DNA from: an uncultured Microcaldota archaeon
Lineage (GTDB): Archaea > Micrarchaeota > Micrarchaeia > Burarchaeales > Fermentimicrarchaeaceae
Length of the DNA: 58,545 nt
Assembly: GCA_903884505.1 (NCBI GenBank)
Contig: CAISET010000022.1
Coordinates: forward strand, 1 to 58,545
Reading direction: 5' to 3'
Shown here piece after piece: positions 49,962 to 58,545 of this stretch (position 1 is its first letter; every line of letters begins with the position of its first letter). Below the pieces are notes generated by a model that saw only the letters and a program-made list of their open reading frames with translations, made no database searches and was not told where the DNA came from. A program made the position numbers and the translations under genes.

Positions 49962-51083
49962 CTAGGTGACGATTTCTCCCAGCTTCCCCTTCCAAGCCGC
50001 CTCCTTCACTTCCATTGCGATTCTCCTTCCGACGCTGACCGATTTTCCGAACAGGTATTCGGTGTAAGGCGTAAATCTCGTTCCGGGGGAGCCTGGAACC
50101 CTCAGGCTAACATCGAAAATGACCGGCTCCTCGCCCTTCTCTTCGGGCGTGATTGCGCCCTGCAATGCAAATGGCCCGATGATTCCGGGCGGATAGTCCT
50201 TCTTCGCGGCTTTCACGAACGCCTCGCCGATTTTGAAGACCTTCTCGAGAAGCGACTCGCGGAGCGTGCAGGCGATGTGCCCCACTTCTATCTGCTTCAT
50301 GATTCCTGGCGGAAGCATGGCCTGCTGTTTCGCCGGCAGCCTCAAAATCCCATCCAGGTTGGTTTGGCGGCGAGTATCGGTCCCGAGAAGTTCCAGCTCC
50401 CCGTTTATCGGCGAGTAGAAGTAGTTGAAGTTGTAGTGCGCGCCGAGGATGTATTCCTCAATCACCGCATTTTCGATTCCTTCTTTAGTCGCCTCACCCG
50501 CCTTCACCTTCTCCGCAGCCTTCTTTTTGAATTCCTCATAATTGTTCACGATGAAGAATGCCCTCTCGTAGCTTCTCTTAGCCTCCGGGGCCTTCACCAG
50601 TGCGAGCCCGTCTATTTCCTCGGGCTTCCTGTAGATTTTCGGAGTCCTTATTCCGGCTGTTTTGAGGAGGTCATATTGGTTGGGCCTGCTCGTCCTCTCT
50701 TCCGCCCTTAACAGGCTCCTGCTCCCGAAGAGCGGGACTTTGAATTCGTTCTCAATCCCGTCATAGCCCACATAGACCTCGAATGAGCGGTGCGGGATGA
50801 AGATGGCGTTTTTCTCCTGCAAAGCCTTCACGATTCCCGGCTCCAGAATCTCCTTGAACTTCCCGAGCGTGATGATTTCATCTATGCAGCCCCGCCCCCC
50901 CTTCGCCTTGTAATACTTCGCGTAGGTCTCCTCCCTTCCCTTCTCGCAGATGACTATCGACTTGAATCCCTCCTGCTTCGCCCCGCTCGAAATGTCCAGA
51001 GCTGAATGCGAGCCTATGCAGGCAATCGAGACCTTCTTCCCGTATGAATCGGCAAGCTTCTGCATTTCACTTCTCGGAATCAT
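49962..51083 (-). CDS. purP: PurP paralogue, copy 2
   Basis: 373 aa. Same fold as the neighbouring PurP but clearly diverged: CIGSHSALDISSGAKQEGFKS, AIFIPHRSFEVYVGYD, ALVKAPEAKRSYERAFFIV, GPFALQGAITPEEKGEEPVI and VSLRVPGSPGTRFTPY. The glycine-rich ATP loop of copy 1 is replaced by EAKRSYERA, so substrate or activity may differ. Paired PurP genes occur in several archaea. The ATG at 51083 has GAGGTGTGGGG upstream; a GTG at 51098 is less likely. Confidence 0.85.
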   Translation of the reverse strand: MIPRSEMQKLADSYGKKVSIACIGSHSALDISSGAKQEGFKSIVICEKGREETYAKYYKAKGGRGCIDEIITLGKFKEILEPGIVKALQEKNAIFIPHRSFEVYVGYDGIENEFKVPLFGSRSLLRAEERTSRPNQYDLLKTAGIRTPKIYRKPEEIDGLALVKAPEAKRSYERAFFIVNNYEEFKKKAAEKVKAGEATKEGIENAVIEEYILGAHYNFNYFYSPINGELELLGTDTRRQTNLDGILRLPAKQQAMLPPGIMKQIEVGHIACTLRESLLEKVFKIGEAFVKAAKKDYPPGIIGPFALQGAITPEEKGEEPVIFDVSLRVPGSPGTRFTPYTEYLFGKSVSVGRRIAMEVKEAAWKGKLGEIVT

Positions 51084-51116
51084 CCCCACACCTCTCACTA
51101 CCTTTTGGCGGAAGGC

Positions 51117-51124
51117 AATTTAAG
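51117..51124. promoter_or_regulatory. Divergent TATA-like element between purP copy 2 and 51146 gene
   Basis: AATTTAAG lies about 34-41 nt from the minus-strand ATG at 51083 and 22-29 nt before the plus-strand ATG at 51146. Confidence 0.45.
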
Positions 51125-51145
51125 AAGGTTGCCGCTAATTCACCC

Positions 51146-51700
51146 ATGGCCGAGGAAGGGAAGAGGCGTGAGATAACGACCATCTCCGAGACGATTGCGC
51201 TTGACTGCTACGACGACATATTTTCCGACTTTGACTACGGGCCGTTCGAGACAAGGCGGCTCTCCGAGGATCTTCTCGACGAGCTGGTGGGCAGGCTGCA
51301 CAGGAAGAGCGGGAAGATTTCCCTCGTCTTCGAGATGCCGGAGAGGCTGAGGCGGCCCGAGGTCGAGGCGATGGTGAGGAAAAGGCTGCGCCAGGTCTTT
51401 TTCGACAGGTGTCGCTCCGCAAGCACGGACATAAGCAAGAACGTCCGCACCGCGGGCTTCAGGATTACCGTGGGCACCGCCATCCTCGTTTTGGAGTCGG
51501 CATTGCTCGTTTTCGGGAAGGGCGAGTTCTGGCTCACTCTTCTTGGCACGCTTGTCGCGCCTGCCGGCTGGTTTGGCGTCTTCACCGGGCTTGAGCGGCT
51601 CTTTGACATGCCAAAGCTGCTGATTGAGAAGAAGGAAATCTACGGCAGGCTGAAGGACGCCGAAATCTCCTTCACGCACCTTCCGGGGAAACAGCCCTAG
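51146..51700 (+). CDS. Hypothetical membrane protein
   Basis: 184 aa. A cytosolic-looking N-terminal domain (residues 1-95: ETIALDCYDDIFSDFDYGPF, LVFEMPERLRRPEVEAMVRK) is followed by two adjacent transmembrane helices (GTAILVLESALLVFG and LTLLGTLVAPAGWFGVF) and a short charged end. Not recognised. The ATG at 51146 agrees with the TATA box; the upstream open frame runs through the promoter. Confidence 0.65.
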   Translation: MAEEGKRREITTISETIALDCYDDIFSDFDYGPFETRRLSEDLLDELVGRLHRKSGKISLVFEMPERLRRPEVEAMVRKRLRQVFFDRCRSASTDISKNVRTAGFRITVGTAILVLESALLVFGKGEFWLTLLGTLVAPAGWFGVFTGLERLFDMPKLLIEKKEIYGRLKDAEISFTHLPGKQP

Positions 51701-51709
51701 AATGCGAAC

Positions 51710-52216
51710 ATGCGCAAAGTATCTAATACCTTACACCGCAACAACAGAATTATGTTTGACTTTAGCAGGTTCAGCTTTGGGGCGACATCAGCGATCACCA
51801 GCAGCTTGGCGCTTCTGATCGGGCTGAACCAGCTCGAGGTTTCCCGGATTGGCGTGATTGGCGCGCTGCTTGTCCTTGGGCTTGCCGATAATATTGCGGA
51901 CTCGCTTGGGATGCATGTATATTCTGAATCGAAATCAAAGACGCATACGAAACTCAGCACGGCCACCAATTACCTGACTCGGCTGGCCATAACGCTGGCC
52001 ATAATCGTGTTCGTGATATTCCTTCCCATTTCCTACGCAATCGCCGCATCAGTAATTGTCGGCATGGCCGTACTGGCGGTGTTGAGCTATTTCATAGCAA
52101 AAGACCGCAGCCTCAATCCGGGCCGCTCTGTGGCGGAGCATCTGGCAGTTGCTGTGCTGGTGCTTGTTGTGAGCCAGCTGGTAAGCGCCTCGATCAAGTC
52201 CCTGTTCCACAATTAG
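51710..52216 (+). CDS. VIT1/CCC1-family-like membrane transporter
   Basis: 168 aa with about five transmembrane segments. The first (FSFGATSAITSSLALLIGL) and the following LADNIADSLGMHVYSES resemble the VIT1/CCC1 iron and manganese transporters, which contain a GATDGxxTxxAL start and an acidic-rich second helix. It is shorter than full-length VIT1 and lacks the cytosolic metal-binding loop. An ATG at 51752 (MFDFSRFSF) may be the true start. Metal export is a family-based guess. Confidence 0.6.
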   Translation: MRKVSNTLHRNNRIMFDFSRFSFGATSAITSSLALLIGLNQLEVSRIGVIGALLVLGLADNIADSLGMHVYSESKSKTHTKLSTATNYLTRLAITLAIIVFVIFLPISYAIAASVIVGMAVLAVLSYFIAKDRSLNPGRSVAEHLAVAVLVLVVSQLVSASIKSLFHN

Positions 52217-52290
52217 CTCCCTGCGATGCACCGGCGTCCTGGTTTTATCCTGAAGGTGTTAGTGGGCTGCATTTCCTCTTTTCCGGCCTT

Positions 52291-53502
52291 TCAATCCCTT
52301 ATTGCGAGCTCCTTTCCGACTGCTTCGCGGAATTTCTCCACGAGCTCGCCCTTTTTCCTCCCAAAACCAGCCCTCGCATCCTCCAGTGATTTCTTCTGCT
52401 TCTCCAATTTCATTGCGAGCTGCTCCGCGGAGTTCTCCATGGCCTGCCGCTCCCTTTCCTTCCTGTGGAGGGGCTCCAGCTCATTCTCCGACCGGCCCTT
52501 CTTCTCCTTCAGCTCTTTGTAGTTCTTCAACAGCGGGGTGAGGTTACCGGCAAGCAGCCAGCCTATTTGTTCCCTGATTTTCTCCGGGTTCTTCAGCTCC
52601 AGCTCCCCTTTTACTATGAGCTTCTCCATCCTCGCAAGCGTCTCCTTCAATTGAGGGTATTCGTCCCCGTCCCTCAGCAGCTCGGCGATGGGGGCCTCCG
52701 CGTACCTCTCCGGCTTATCCTTCGGGTCGCAGATTCTCCCGTATTTCCTAAGCGCCCGCTCGAGAAGCGTTATGGATGAGGAGATTCGGCCGCTCACGTT
52801 CGCGAACTCCTCAGAAGCCTTAGAGAGCTCCTCCTGCTTTCTCTTCAGCTCCGCGCTTTCACTGGAACTCGCCAGCCCGGACCTTTTTTCCACGAGCCTG
52901 CCGCCGAGGTGCGCATTTTCGGAGTCGAGCTCGGCAATCCGCTTCTTCTCGTCCCCAAGCTCCCGGATTAGTTCGGATATTTTCCCGAACGTTTCGGCCT
53001 CCTCCTTCCTTTCCTCCAGCCTCGCCTTCAGCTTCTCAGAAAGGCCGGCTGCGCGCTCGAAAGGGCCCTTGAACCTTTCCGCATCCTCCTTATAGATTGT
53101 GAAAATGTACCTGTTGTCCGAATTAATCTTCGAAATTTTCGCCATCGTCTCCTGCAGCCCCTTAGAGAAGCTTGTGAGCTGCGCGTAATCCGCCGCTGGA
53201 AGCGCCCCGAGCTCCACCGCTGCCCTCGTCCTCGCGATGAAGTTCTCCTTCATCTTCCTCGTTATCCCTTTCACTGCGGAGCGCAGCTCTGGGTCCACTT
53301 CTGCCTTGCTCTGCTCGAATAGTTCGCAGTCCTTCCTTATTTCCCCGAAAGCCTCCCTCAACTCCTCGCAGATGCGGCCGCACTCCGGGTAGATTTCCCT
53401 GAGGCTTTTCTCCCTCTCCTCCTCAACAAGCTTCCTTGCGCCCTCGAGGCTAGTCTCTATTTGTTCCCTTCTTCCGAAGCCGAGGGTCCGCAGGATGTCC
53501 AT
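52291..53502 (-). CDS. Long coiled-coil protein
   Basis: 403 aa, almost entirely charged helix with heptads, no signal peptide and no membrane segment. Typical stretches are KLKARLEERKEEAETFGKIS, KQEELSKASEEFANVSGRIS and AMKLEKQKKSLEDARAGFG. A central part (YGRICDPKDKPERYAEAPIA, NPEKIREQIGWLLAGNLTPL) is more globular. It may be a cytosolic structural or SMC-accessory-like protein; no family is recognised. A TTATTAAA box at 53524-53531 supports the ATG at 53502. Confidence 0.7.
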   Translation of the reverse strand: MDILRTLGFGRREQIETSLEGARKLVEEEREKSLREIYPECGRICEELREAFGEIRKDCELFEQSKAEVDPELRSAVKGITRKMKENFIARTRAAVELGALPAADYAQLTSFSKGLQETMAKISKINSDNRYIFTIYKEDAERFKGPFERAAGLSEKLKARLEERKEEAETFGKISELIRELGDEKKRIAELDSENAHLGGRLVEKRSGLASSSESAELKRKQEELSKASEEFANVSGRISSSITLLERALRKYGRICDPKDKPERYAEAPIAELLRDGDEYPQLKETLARMEKLIVKGELELKNPEKIREQIGWLLAGNLTPLLKNYKELKEKKGRSENELEPLHRKERERQAMENSAEQLAMKLEKQKKSLEDARAGFGRKKGELVEKFREAVGKELAIRD

Positions 53503-53523
53503 GCGGAAATTTCACTGCGGGGA

Positions 53524-53531
53524 TTTAATAA
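53524..53531 (-). promoter_or_regulatory. TATA box of the coiled-coil gene
   Basis: TTATTAAA on the minus strand, 22-29 nt before the ATG at 53502. Confidence 0.5.
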
Positions 53532-53574
53532 GATGGATTCGGGAGGGTTTGCGGGGGCATGAAGCGAGCCCGGG

Positions 53575-53763
53575 TCAGCCGCAGGTGTTGGCGGGGCAGC
53601 TGCAGAGCCAGTCTTCGCATCCATTCTGTGCGCCGCAGGTGTTGCCGCTGTCCGTGTTGCTCGTGAAGTTATTGTCCGCTGAAGAGACTAGGTAGATTCC
53701 GACGTGGACGTTGCCAATTGCAGTGTTGCCCGCAAGATTGATTTGCCACCTTTCCCCTCGCAT
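53575..53763 (-). pseudogene. Remnant of a beta-helix gene
   Basis: A 62-codon frame whose ATG overlaps the stop of the giant gene (TAATG). It codes for two beta-helix turns (NLAGNTAIGNVHVGIYLVSS, then ADNNFTSNTDSGNTCG) and a Cys end (GCEDWLCSCPANTCG), with no signal peptide. The DNA closely resembles the part of the giant gene around 56600-56640. It is best read as a leftover of duplication or deletion. Confidence 0.55.
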
Positions 53764-56700
53764 TATTGATTATAGTCGCATTCGCCCAAATTGCAGTAGT
53801 AGCCGGGACTACACTCATCGCCTATCGGGCAAGTCGGCTGGCAGGTGTAGTCCGAGGCGCAGTTGCCGGAATCGCATTGGTCGTCGTCCGTGCAAGAGTC
53901 GCAGGTGCCTGAGGGGCAGTAGCCGGAAGTGCAGTCCGTGCCGTCCGTGCAGGGATCGCCTATGCCGCAGTCGGGGGAGCACGTGGGCGGGCAGCTAGGG
54001 TCGCCGGGGCAGACTGGGGGGCAGCTAGGGTCGCCGGGGCAGATCGGGCCAGATGGCTGGCAGATGTTCGACTCGCAGTCTCCGGAAGCGCAATCACCGC
54101 CACTGCTGCAGCAGATGTCCGAGGCGCAGCAATAGTGGGACCCGTAGTCACTGGACCCGCAGTACTCGGAGGTGCATTCGTCGCTGGCGCCACATGACTC
54201 CCCGTCCCCCAGGGTCGGCTGGCATGTGCCCGAGCCGCAGTAGTAGCCGGAATCGCATTGTAGGCTATCCGTGCATGCCCCGCAAGTGCCCGAGTCGCAG
54301 TAACCTGAATCGCACTCGTCGTTGGAGTCGCAAGACTCGCATGTGCCTGAGGGGCAGTAGCCGGAAGCGCAGTCCGAGTTGAACACGCATTCGGGAGGTG
54401 GCGAGCAGGCGAGCCAGTCGCAGGAGTCGTTGGTGGCGCAGATGTTTCCGCCGTCTATGTTGGCGCCGAGGCCGACGCATTCGAAGTCGTATTGTGTGTT
54501 GCCGATGACGTTGTTGCCCGTGAAGTTGTTGCCCGCGGACGATATGTTAATAAGGGCGCCATCCCAGTTCGAGGTGGCGTTGTTGCCGGTGAAGATGCTG
54601 CTGTTTGAATAGAACAGATGGATGCCATAGCGGGTGTTGCCGATGGCGTCGTTGCCGGTATAGTTGTTGCTGTTTGAATACCCGGAGTAAAAGCCGTCCT
54701 GGTCGTTGCCGCTGGCATTGTCGCCCATGAAGGTGTTGCCGTCCGAGAAGGACAGGTAAAAGCCGTCCCGCGAGTTGCCGGTGGCGTTGTTGGCCGTGAA
54801 ATTGTTGCCGGTTGAACCATCCAGCCCGATGCCATCGAAGGCGTTAATGGTGGCGGTGTTGCCCGTGAAGTTGTTGTCGTCCGACCCGGACAGGTAAATG
54901 CCGATGGCCGAATTCTGGCTTGCGTTGTTGCCCGTGAAGTTGTTGCTGTTTGAATATAGCAGCCAGATGCCGTATTGCCCGTTCAAGCTGACGGTGTTGC
55001 CTGTGAAGCTGCTGTATTCGATGCCGTTCGGGACAATGCCGCTGTCGAAGTTGGTGACGGTGCAGTTGGTTACGGAAAATCCGCTTAGGCCGTCAAGGCG
55101 AATCCCGTCGCCGCTTCCCGACCCGTTGATGCTGTACCCGCCGCAGTCCAGGGTGTAGCCGCTAAGTGTCGGCGGAATTACCAGGCCCTCATCGCACGAG
55201 GTCAGGTTGCCTGCCAGAGTGTAGTTGTGTGCCGGGTAGAGGAGGCAGGGGCAGGAACTCACGTTGTAGCCCGATGCGCAGTCGGGCGGAGGCGGGGGCG
55301 CGGGGCAGCCGGTATTGCAGGTTATCCCGCATCCGGCCTGGAAATCGCACACATTGCCGGTTCCATCGGCCTGCGTGCTGCCGCAGACGGCATCGCCATA
55401 AACGTTCGCGCAGAGCGTATTGCCCGTGAGGGTGTTGCCGTCCGATGAGTGCAGGAGGATGCCGTTGAGCGTGTTGTTGCTCGCGTTGTTGCCGGTGATT
55501 ATGTTGGAGCCCGACATGACCAGTGTGATGGCGCCATCACCATCGTCCGCGTGGTTTTCGTTTGCGGTGTTGCCGGAGATTGTGTTGCCATCGGAGCTGC
55601 CCAGGAATATGCCGGAGTCGGTGTTGTTGCTTGCGGTGTTGCCGGTGAGGTTGTTGCTGCCTGAAGATTCCAAGTAGATGCCATGGTAGTTGATGGTGGC
55701 GGTGTTGCCCGTGAGGTTGTTGCTCTCTGAGATGTCTAGGTAGATACCGGCATTGGTGTTGTTGTTTGCAGTGTTGCCCGTGAAGTTGTTGCTGTCTGAA
55801 GAGGATAGATAGATGCCATTCACGCTGTTTGAATCGGCGGTGTTGCCCGTGAGGATATTGCCGGTTGAAGGGTCTAGCTCGTTAATCATTGAAATGCCCA
55901 GGTAGATGCCGTACTGGCCGTTGTTGCTGGCAGTGTTGCCCGTGAGGTTGTTGTAGTTCGAAGACGATATGTCGATGCCATCGTTATTCTCGTTCTGGCT
56001 GGCGTTGTTGTCCGTGAGGTCGTTGTTGTTGCTTAAAGAATCCAGCGTGATGCCCGCATCGCCAGAGTTCGCCTGGTTTCCGTTTGCGGTGTTGCCTGTG
56101 AGGATGTTGCCGCTTGAGGCTTCCAGGTATATGCCTGCGTCGCTGTTCTGGCTTGCGTTGTTGTCCGTGAGGTTGTTGTCGCCTGAAGAGTCCAGGTAGA
56201 TGCCGTCGTAAAAGCCGGTGACGTGGCAGTTCTCGACGCTTACGCCGCTGGCGCCGCTTGCGCCGTCGAGGTAAATCCCGTTGCCGTCGTAGCCGTCCCC
56301 GGTGATGCTCTGGCCGCGGCAGTTGAGGGTCACATCAGGCGCGGTTATGGTTATGCAGCCATTGCCATCTGGGTCGCTGAGGTCGCCACCCAATATATAG
56401 TACCCGGGCGTGCCAATCGCGTATGGGGCGCTTGAGCAGTCGGTGATGATAGTGGGCACGATGCAGGTGAGCCAGCCGCCTGACGATTGGTTGCAGCTGT
56501 CGGAGTTGATGCAGATGTTGCTTCCTCCGTCTATGCTCCCATCGGGGGCAGCTGATGTGCCGCTGCAGTTGAAATCGAAGTCCGTGTTGCCGGTGGCCGT
56601 GTTGCCCGTGAAGTTATTGTCCGCCGACGAGACCAGGTAGACGCCGTCGCGGGCGTTGTCAACTGCGGTATTGCCGGTGAAGTTGTTGTCATATGAGTTG

Positions 56701-58545
56701 TACACATAGATGCCATACTGGGTGTTGTTGCTGGCGTTGTTTCCCGTGAAGCTGCTGTGGTTTGAATATCGCGAAAAGATTCCATACTTGGTGTTGTTGG
56801 TGAAGTTGTTGCCTGCGATGATGTTGTCAACTGCCTCGTCCAAGCCGCTGCCATCCAGGTACATGCCCGCTTCCCCGTTCAGGCTTGCATTGTTGCCGGT
56901 GAGGTTGTTGCGGTTGCTCGAGGGGGCGATGTAGAGGCCGTAGTGGGTGTTGTTGCTGGCTGTGCTGCCCGTGACGTTGTTGTCGTTTGAAACGACTAGG
57001 ATAATGCCGGAATCGTGATTGTTGCTGGCGGTGTTGCCCGTAAGGCTGTCGTTGCTGGAATAGAGGACGTAGATGCCGGAATCAAAGTTGCCGTTGGCGG
57101 TGTTGCCGGTGAGGTTGTTGCGGTCTGAATAGTCATCCACGTAGATGCCTTTCTCCCCGTTCAGGCTTGCATTGTTGTGGGTTATGCTGCTTTCGATTGA
57201 AGCACGAAGGTAGATGCCGCTGGAAAAGTTGGTGGCTGTGCAGTTGTTCACGGAAACGCCGCTTGCCTGGTCAACGAAAATGCCGTCTCCGCCTCTCCCG
57301 GTGATGCTCTTCCCCCCGCAGTCGAGCGAAGTGCCGTTGGAAGCCGGCCCGATGGTGATGCAGGTGTCGGCCGAGGTAAGGTTGCCTGCCAGAGTGTAGT
57401 TGTGTGCCGGGTAGAGGGTGCAGGGGCAGGAATTCACCTCGTAGCCGGGTGCGCAGGCCCTTGGCTGGGGCGTGGGGCATGGCGAGCAGGCTATGCCGCA
57501 GTCCATGCCGGTGCCGCAGGCGTTGCCGTCGCCGTCCACCTGCAGGCTGTTGCAGACCGCATCCCAATAGGCGTTCGAGCAGATTGTGTTGCCCGTGAAG
57601 TTGTTGTCCGCTGCCAGGTTCGTGATGACGCCACGGTCGTCGTTTTCACTGGCGTTGTTGCCTGTGAGCGTGTTGTTGGTGGAGGAGTCGATGCGCATGC
57701 CGTCGCCCGTGTTCCTTGCCGCAGTGTTGCCAGTGAGGTTGTTGCCGTCGCTCCCGTCGCCCAGGTTTATGCCTGCATAGCTGTTGTTGCCTGCGGTGTT
57801 CGCGGTGACACTGTTGTTTTCGGATGCAATCAGCAGGATGCCATCATAGTTCTGGCTGGCGTTGTTATCAGTCAGGTTGTTGTCGTTTGAATTGTCCAGA
57901 TAGATGCCGGCAAAGAACTCGGTGATGGTGCAGCCTGTTACCGTAACGTTGCTCACCGAAGAGAGGAAGATTCCGTTGTTGCTCGGGTGGCCCCCGATTA
58001 CGCTGTGCCCGGCGCAGTCCAGGCGCACGTCATTCGAGGTTATGGCTATGCAGTCGCCGCCCGACAGCTCGGTGAGGTTGCCCGAAAGGCCGTAGTTTCC
58101 CGGCGCATCAATCAGCGAGCCAGTAGGCCACGAAACGCTGGGGTTGCAGGTTGTGATGTAGTGAATGGGTGCCGAGCAGGTGAGCCAGCCCCCGGATGAT
58201 TCGTTGCAGCCGTCCGAGTCGAGGCAGATGTTGCTTCCGCCGTCTATGTTCGATGACGTGTCGTAGCAGAAGAAGTCCGCGATGTTGTTGTCGGTTGCCG
58301 TGTTGCTGGTGAAGTTGTTGCCAGTGGATGTAGATAGGTAAATTCCATAATTGTTGCCCGGGCCCATGTTGTTTCCCGAGATGTTGTTGTAATTTGCGCT
58401 GTTTAGCTCAAGTGCAATGGAGCCCGAGCTGAAGTTGTTGCCCGTGATGTTGTTGTAGGCCGAGGCCAGGTAAAGGCCTATTGCGCCACTGATGTTGTTG
58501 CCGATTACGCTGTTGTTGTTGCCGATGACGCGTAGGGCTGCGTCA
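53763..58545 (-). CDS. Giant beta-helix protein with Cys-rich tail, partial (N-terminus beyond right edge)
   Basis: The frame is open to the right edge (last full codon at 58544), giving at least 1594 codons; an ATG at 58367 is internal. It contains five NosD-type beta-helix modules. Modules begin with a Cys/Pro segment such as GYEVNSCPCTLYPAHNYTLA or GTPGYYILGGDL and end with SIDGGSNIC-SDSCN-type or CGTGMDCGIAC-type segments; the two kinds alternate. The last roughly 220 residues are Cys-rich repeats (DCASGYCPSGTCESC, ECDSGYCDSGTCGAC) with a duplicated CPGDPSCPP linker. It is most likely an adhesin or surface-coat protein. No membrane anchor is visible at the C-terminus. Confidence 0.87.
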   Translation of the reverse strand, partial: DAALRVIGNNNSVIGNNISGAIGLYLASAYNNITGNNFSSGSIALELNSANYNNISGNNMGPGNNYGIYLSTSTGNNFTSNTATDNNIADFFCYDTSSNIDGGSNICLDSDGCNESSGGWLTCSAPIHYITTCNPSVSWPTGSLIDAPGNYGLSGNLTELSGGDCIAITSNDVRLDCAGHSVIGGHPSNNGIFLSSVSNVTVTGCTITEFFAGIYLDNSNDNNLTDNNASQNYDGILLIASENNSVTANTAGNNSYAGINLGDGSDGNNLTGNTAARNTGDGMRIDSSTNNTLTGNNASENDDRGVITNLAADNNFTGNTICSNAYWDAVCNSLQVDGDGNACGTGMDCGIACSPCPTPQPRACAPGYEVNSCPCTLYPAHNYTLAGNLTSADTCITIGPASNGTSLDCGGKSITGRGGDGIFVDQASGVSVNNCTATNFSSGIYLRASIESSITHNNASLNGEKGIYVDDYSDRNNLTGNTANGNFDSGIYVLYSSNDSLTGNTASNNHDSGIILVVSNDNNVTGSTASNNTHYGLYIAPSSNRNNLTGNNASLNGEAGMYLDGSGLDEAVDNIIAGNNFTNNTKYGIFSRYSNHSSFTGNNASNNTQYGIYVYNSYDNNFTGNTAVDNARDGVYLVSSADNNFTGNTATGNTDFDFNCSGTSAAPDGSIDGGSNICINSDSCNQSSGGWLTCIVPTIITDCSSAPYAIGTPGYYILGGDLSDPDGNGCITITAPDVTLNCRGQSITGDGYDGNGIYLDGASGASGVSVENCHVTGFYDGIYLDSSGDNNLTDNNASQNSDAGIYLEASSGNILTGNTANGNQANSGDAGITLDSLSNNNDLTDNNASQNENNDGIDISSSNYNNLTGNTASNNGQYGIYLGISMINELDPSTGNILTGNTADSNSVNGIYLSSSDSNNFTGNTANNNTNAGIYLDISESNNLTGNTATINYHGIYLESSGSNNLTGNTASNNTDSGIFLGSSDGNTISGNTANENHADDGDGAITLVMSGSNIITGNNASNNTLNGILLHSSDGNTLTGNTLCANVYGDAVCGSTQADGTGNVCDFQAGCGITCNTGCPAPPPPPDCASGYNVSSCPCLLYPAHNYTLAGNLTSCDEGLVIPPTLSGYTLDCGGYSINGSGSGDGIRLDGLSGFSVTNCTVTNFDSGIVPNGIEYSSFTGNTVSLNGQYGIWLLYSNSNNFTGNNASQNSAIGIYLSGSDDNNFTGNTATINAFDGIGLDGSTGNNFTANNATGNSRDGFYLSFSDGNTFMGDNASGNDQDGFYSGYSNSNNYTGNDAIGNTRYGIHLFYSNSSIFTGNNATSNWDGALINISSAGNNFTGNNVIGNTQYDFECVGLGANIDGGNICATNDSCDWLACSPPPECVFNSDCASGYCPSGTCESCDSNDECDSGYCDSGTCGACTDSLQCDSGYYCGSGTCQPTLGDGESCGASDECTSEYCGSSDYGSHYCCASDICCSSGGDCASGDCESNICQPSGPICPGDPSCPPVCPGDPSCPPTCSPDCGIGDPCTDGTDCTSGYCPSGTCDSCTDDDQCDSGNCASDYTCQPTCPIGDECSPGYYCNLGECDYNQ

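Noticed and set aside
53763-58545. Frequent GTTGTTGCCCGTGAAG-like repeats that look like an intergenic array
   Set aside because: They code for NNFTGN turns of the beta-helix in one continuous minus-strand frame.
1-58545. Insertion sequences, prophage or integrase genes
   Set aside because: No transposase, integrase or terminal inverted repeats with target duplications were found; the repeats noted are short direct repeats or coding modules.

Overview
The window is archaeal chromosome. It carries archaeal-type S-adenosylmethionine synthetase, aMBF1, FEN1 with a PCNA-binding tail, FtsZ, a hexulose-phosphate synthase-RraA fusion, two PurP enzymes and an OapABC/ArvABC GTPase operon. Promoters look archaeal, with TATA boxes about 20-45 nt before starts, and many starts follow a GGTGA-type Shine-Dalgarno (SD). 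Several starts are GTG or TTG placed 4-6 nt after such a site. The mix of compact information-processing and purine genes with huge Asn/Gly-rich beta-helix surface proteins suggests a DPANN-type or related euryarchaeal lineage. That placement is inference; there is no rRNA in the window.

Layout. (1) 1-5080 (-) is the N-terminal part of a giant secreted beta-helix protein that runs off the left edge. (2) 5081-20710 is mostly housekeeping: ftsZ, a winged-helix/RelE-like toxin-antitoxin pair, a site-2 protease, aMBF1-FEN1, two methyltransferases around an HPS-RraA fusion, SAM synthetase, a PrsW-family protease, purB, a processive glycosyltransferase and a thioredoxin-fold membrane protein. (3) 20698-21673 (-) holds a THEP1-like NTPase and a small winged-helix-like gene. 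(4) 21781-38434 (+) is an unusual 16.6-kb operon: a MoxR-type AAA+ ATPase, eleven HEAT-repeat genes, a NorD-like VWA protein with an HEAGH motif, seven more HEAT-repeat genes, and a paralogue of the small winged-helix-like gene that precedes the operon in the opposite orientation. (5) 38473-43258 is purM-purL-purQ, with PurS-like domains fused to PurL. (6) 43396-46424 (-) has a secreted coiled-coil protein and an arvC-arvB-arvA set. (7) 46551-53502 has a lipoprotein with beta-helix and beta-propeller domains, two PurP paralogues, membrane proteins and a coiled-coil protein. (8) 53575-58545 (-) is another giant beta-helix protein with a Cys-rich tail, open at the right edge, plus a broken piece of a related gene.

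The most interesting part is the MoxR-HEAT-VWA operon. Its 18 HEAT proteins differ in repeat number (about 4 to 11) but share an N-terminal head and a C-terminal tail with a [HR]D[FL]G signature and a P-x-E-F signature. Neighbouring genes overlap or nearly touch, and blocks of near-identical DNA show recent duplication or gene conversion. MoxR/VWA pairs elsewhere act as chaperone-like remodelling machines or in conflict systems; here a diversified set of HEAT adaptors appears to have been added.

Other notable signals are a structured multi-hairpin element present twice with compensatory base changes (before ftsZ and after purQ), and a recurring pattern of short duplications of gene 3' ends about 48-59 bp apart, including a second PIP-box sequence after the FEN1 stop. 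No tRNA, rRNA, CRISPR array or transposase was seen.
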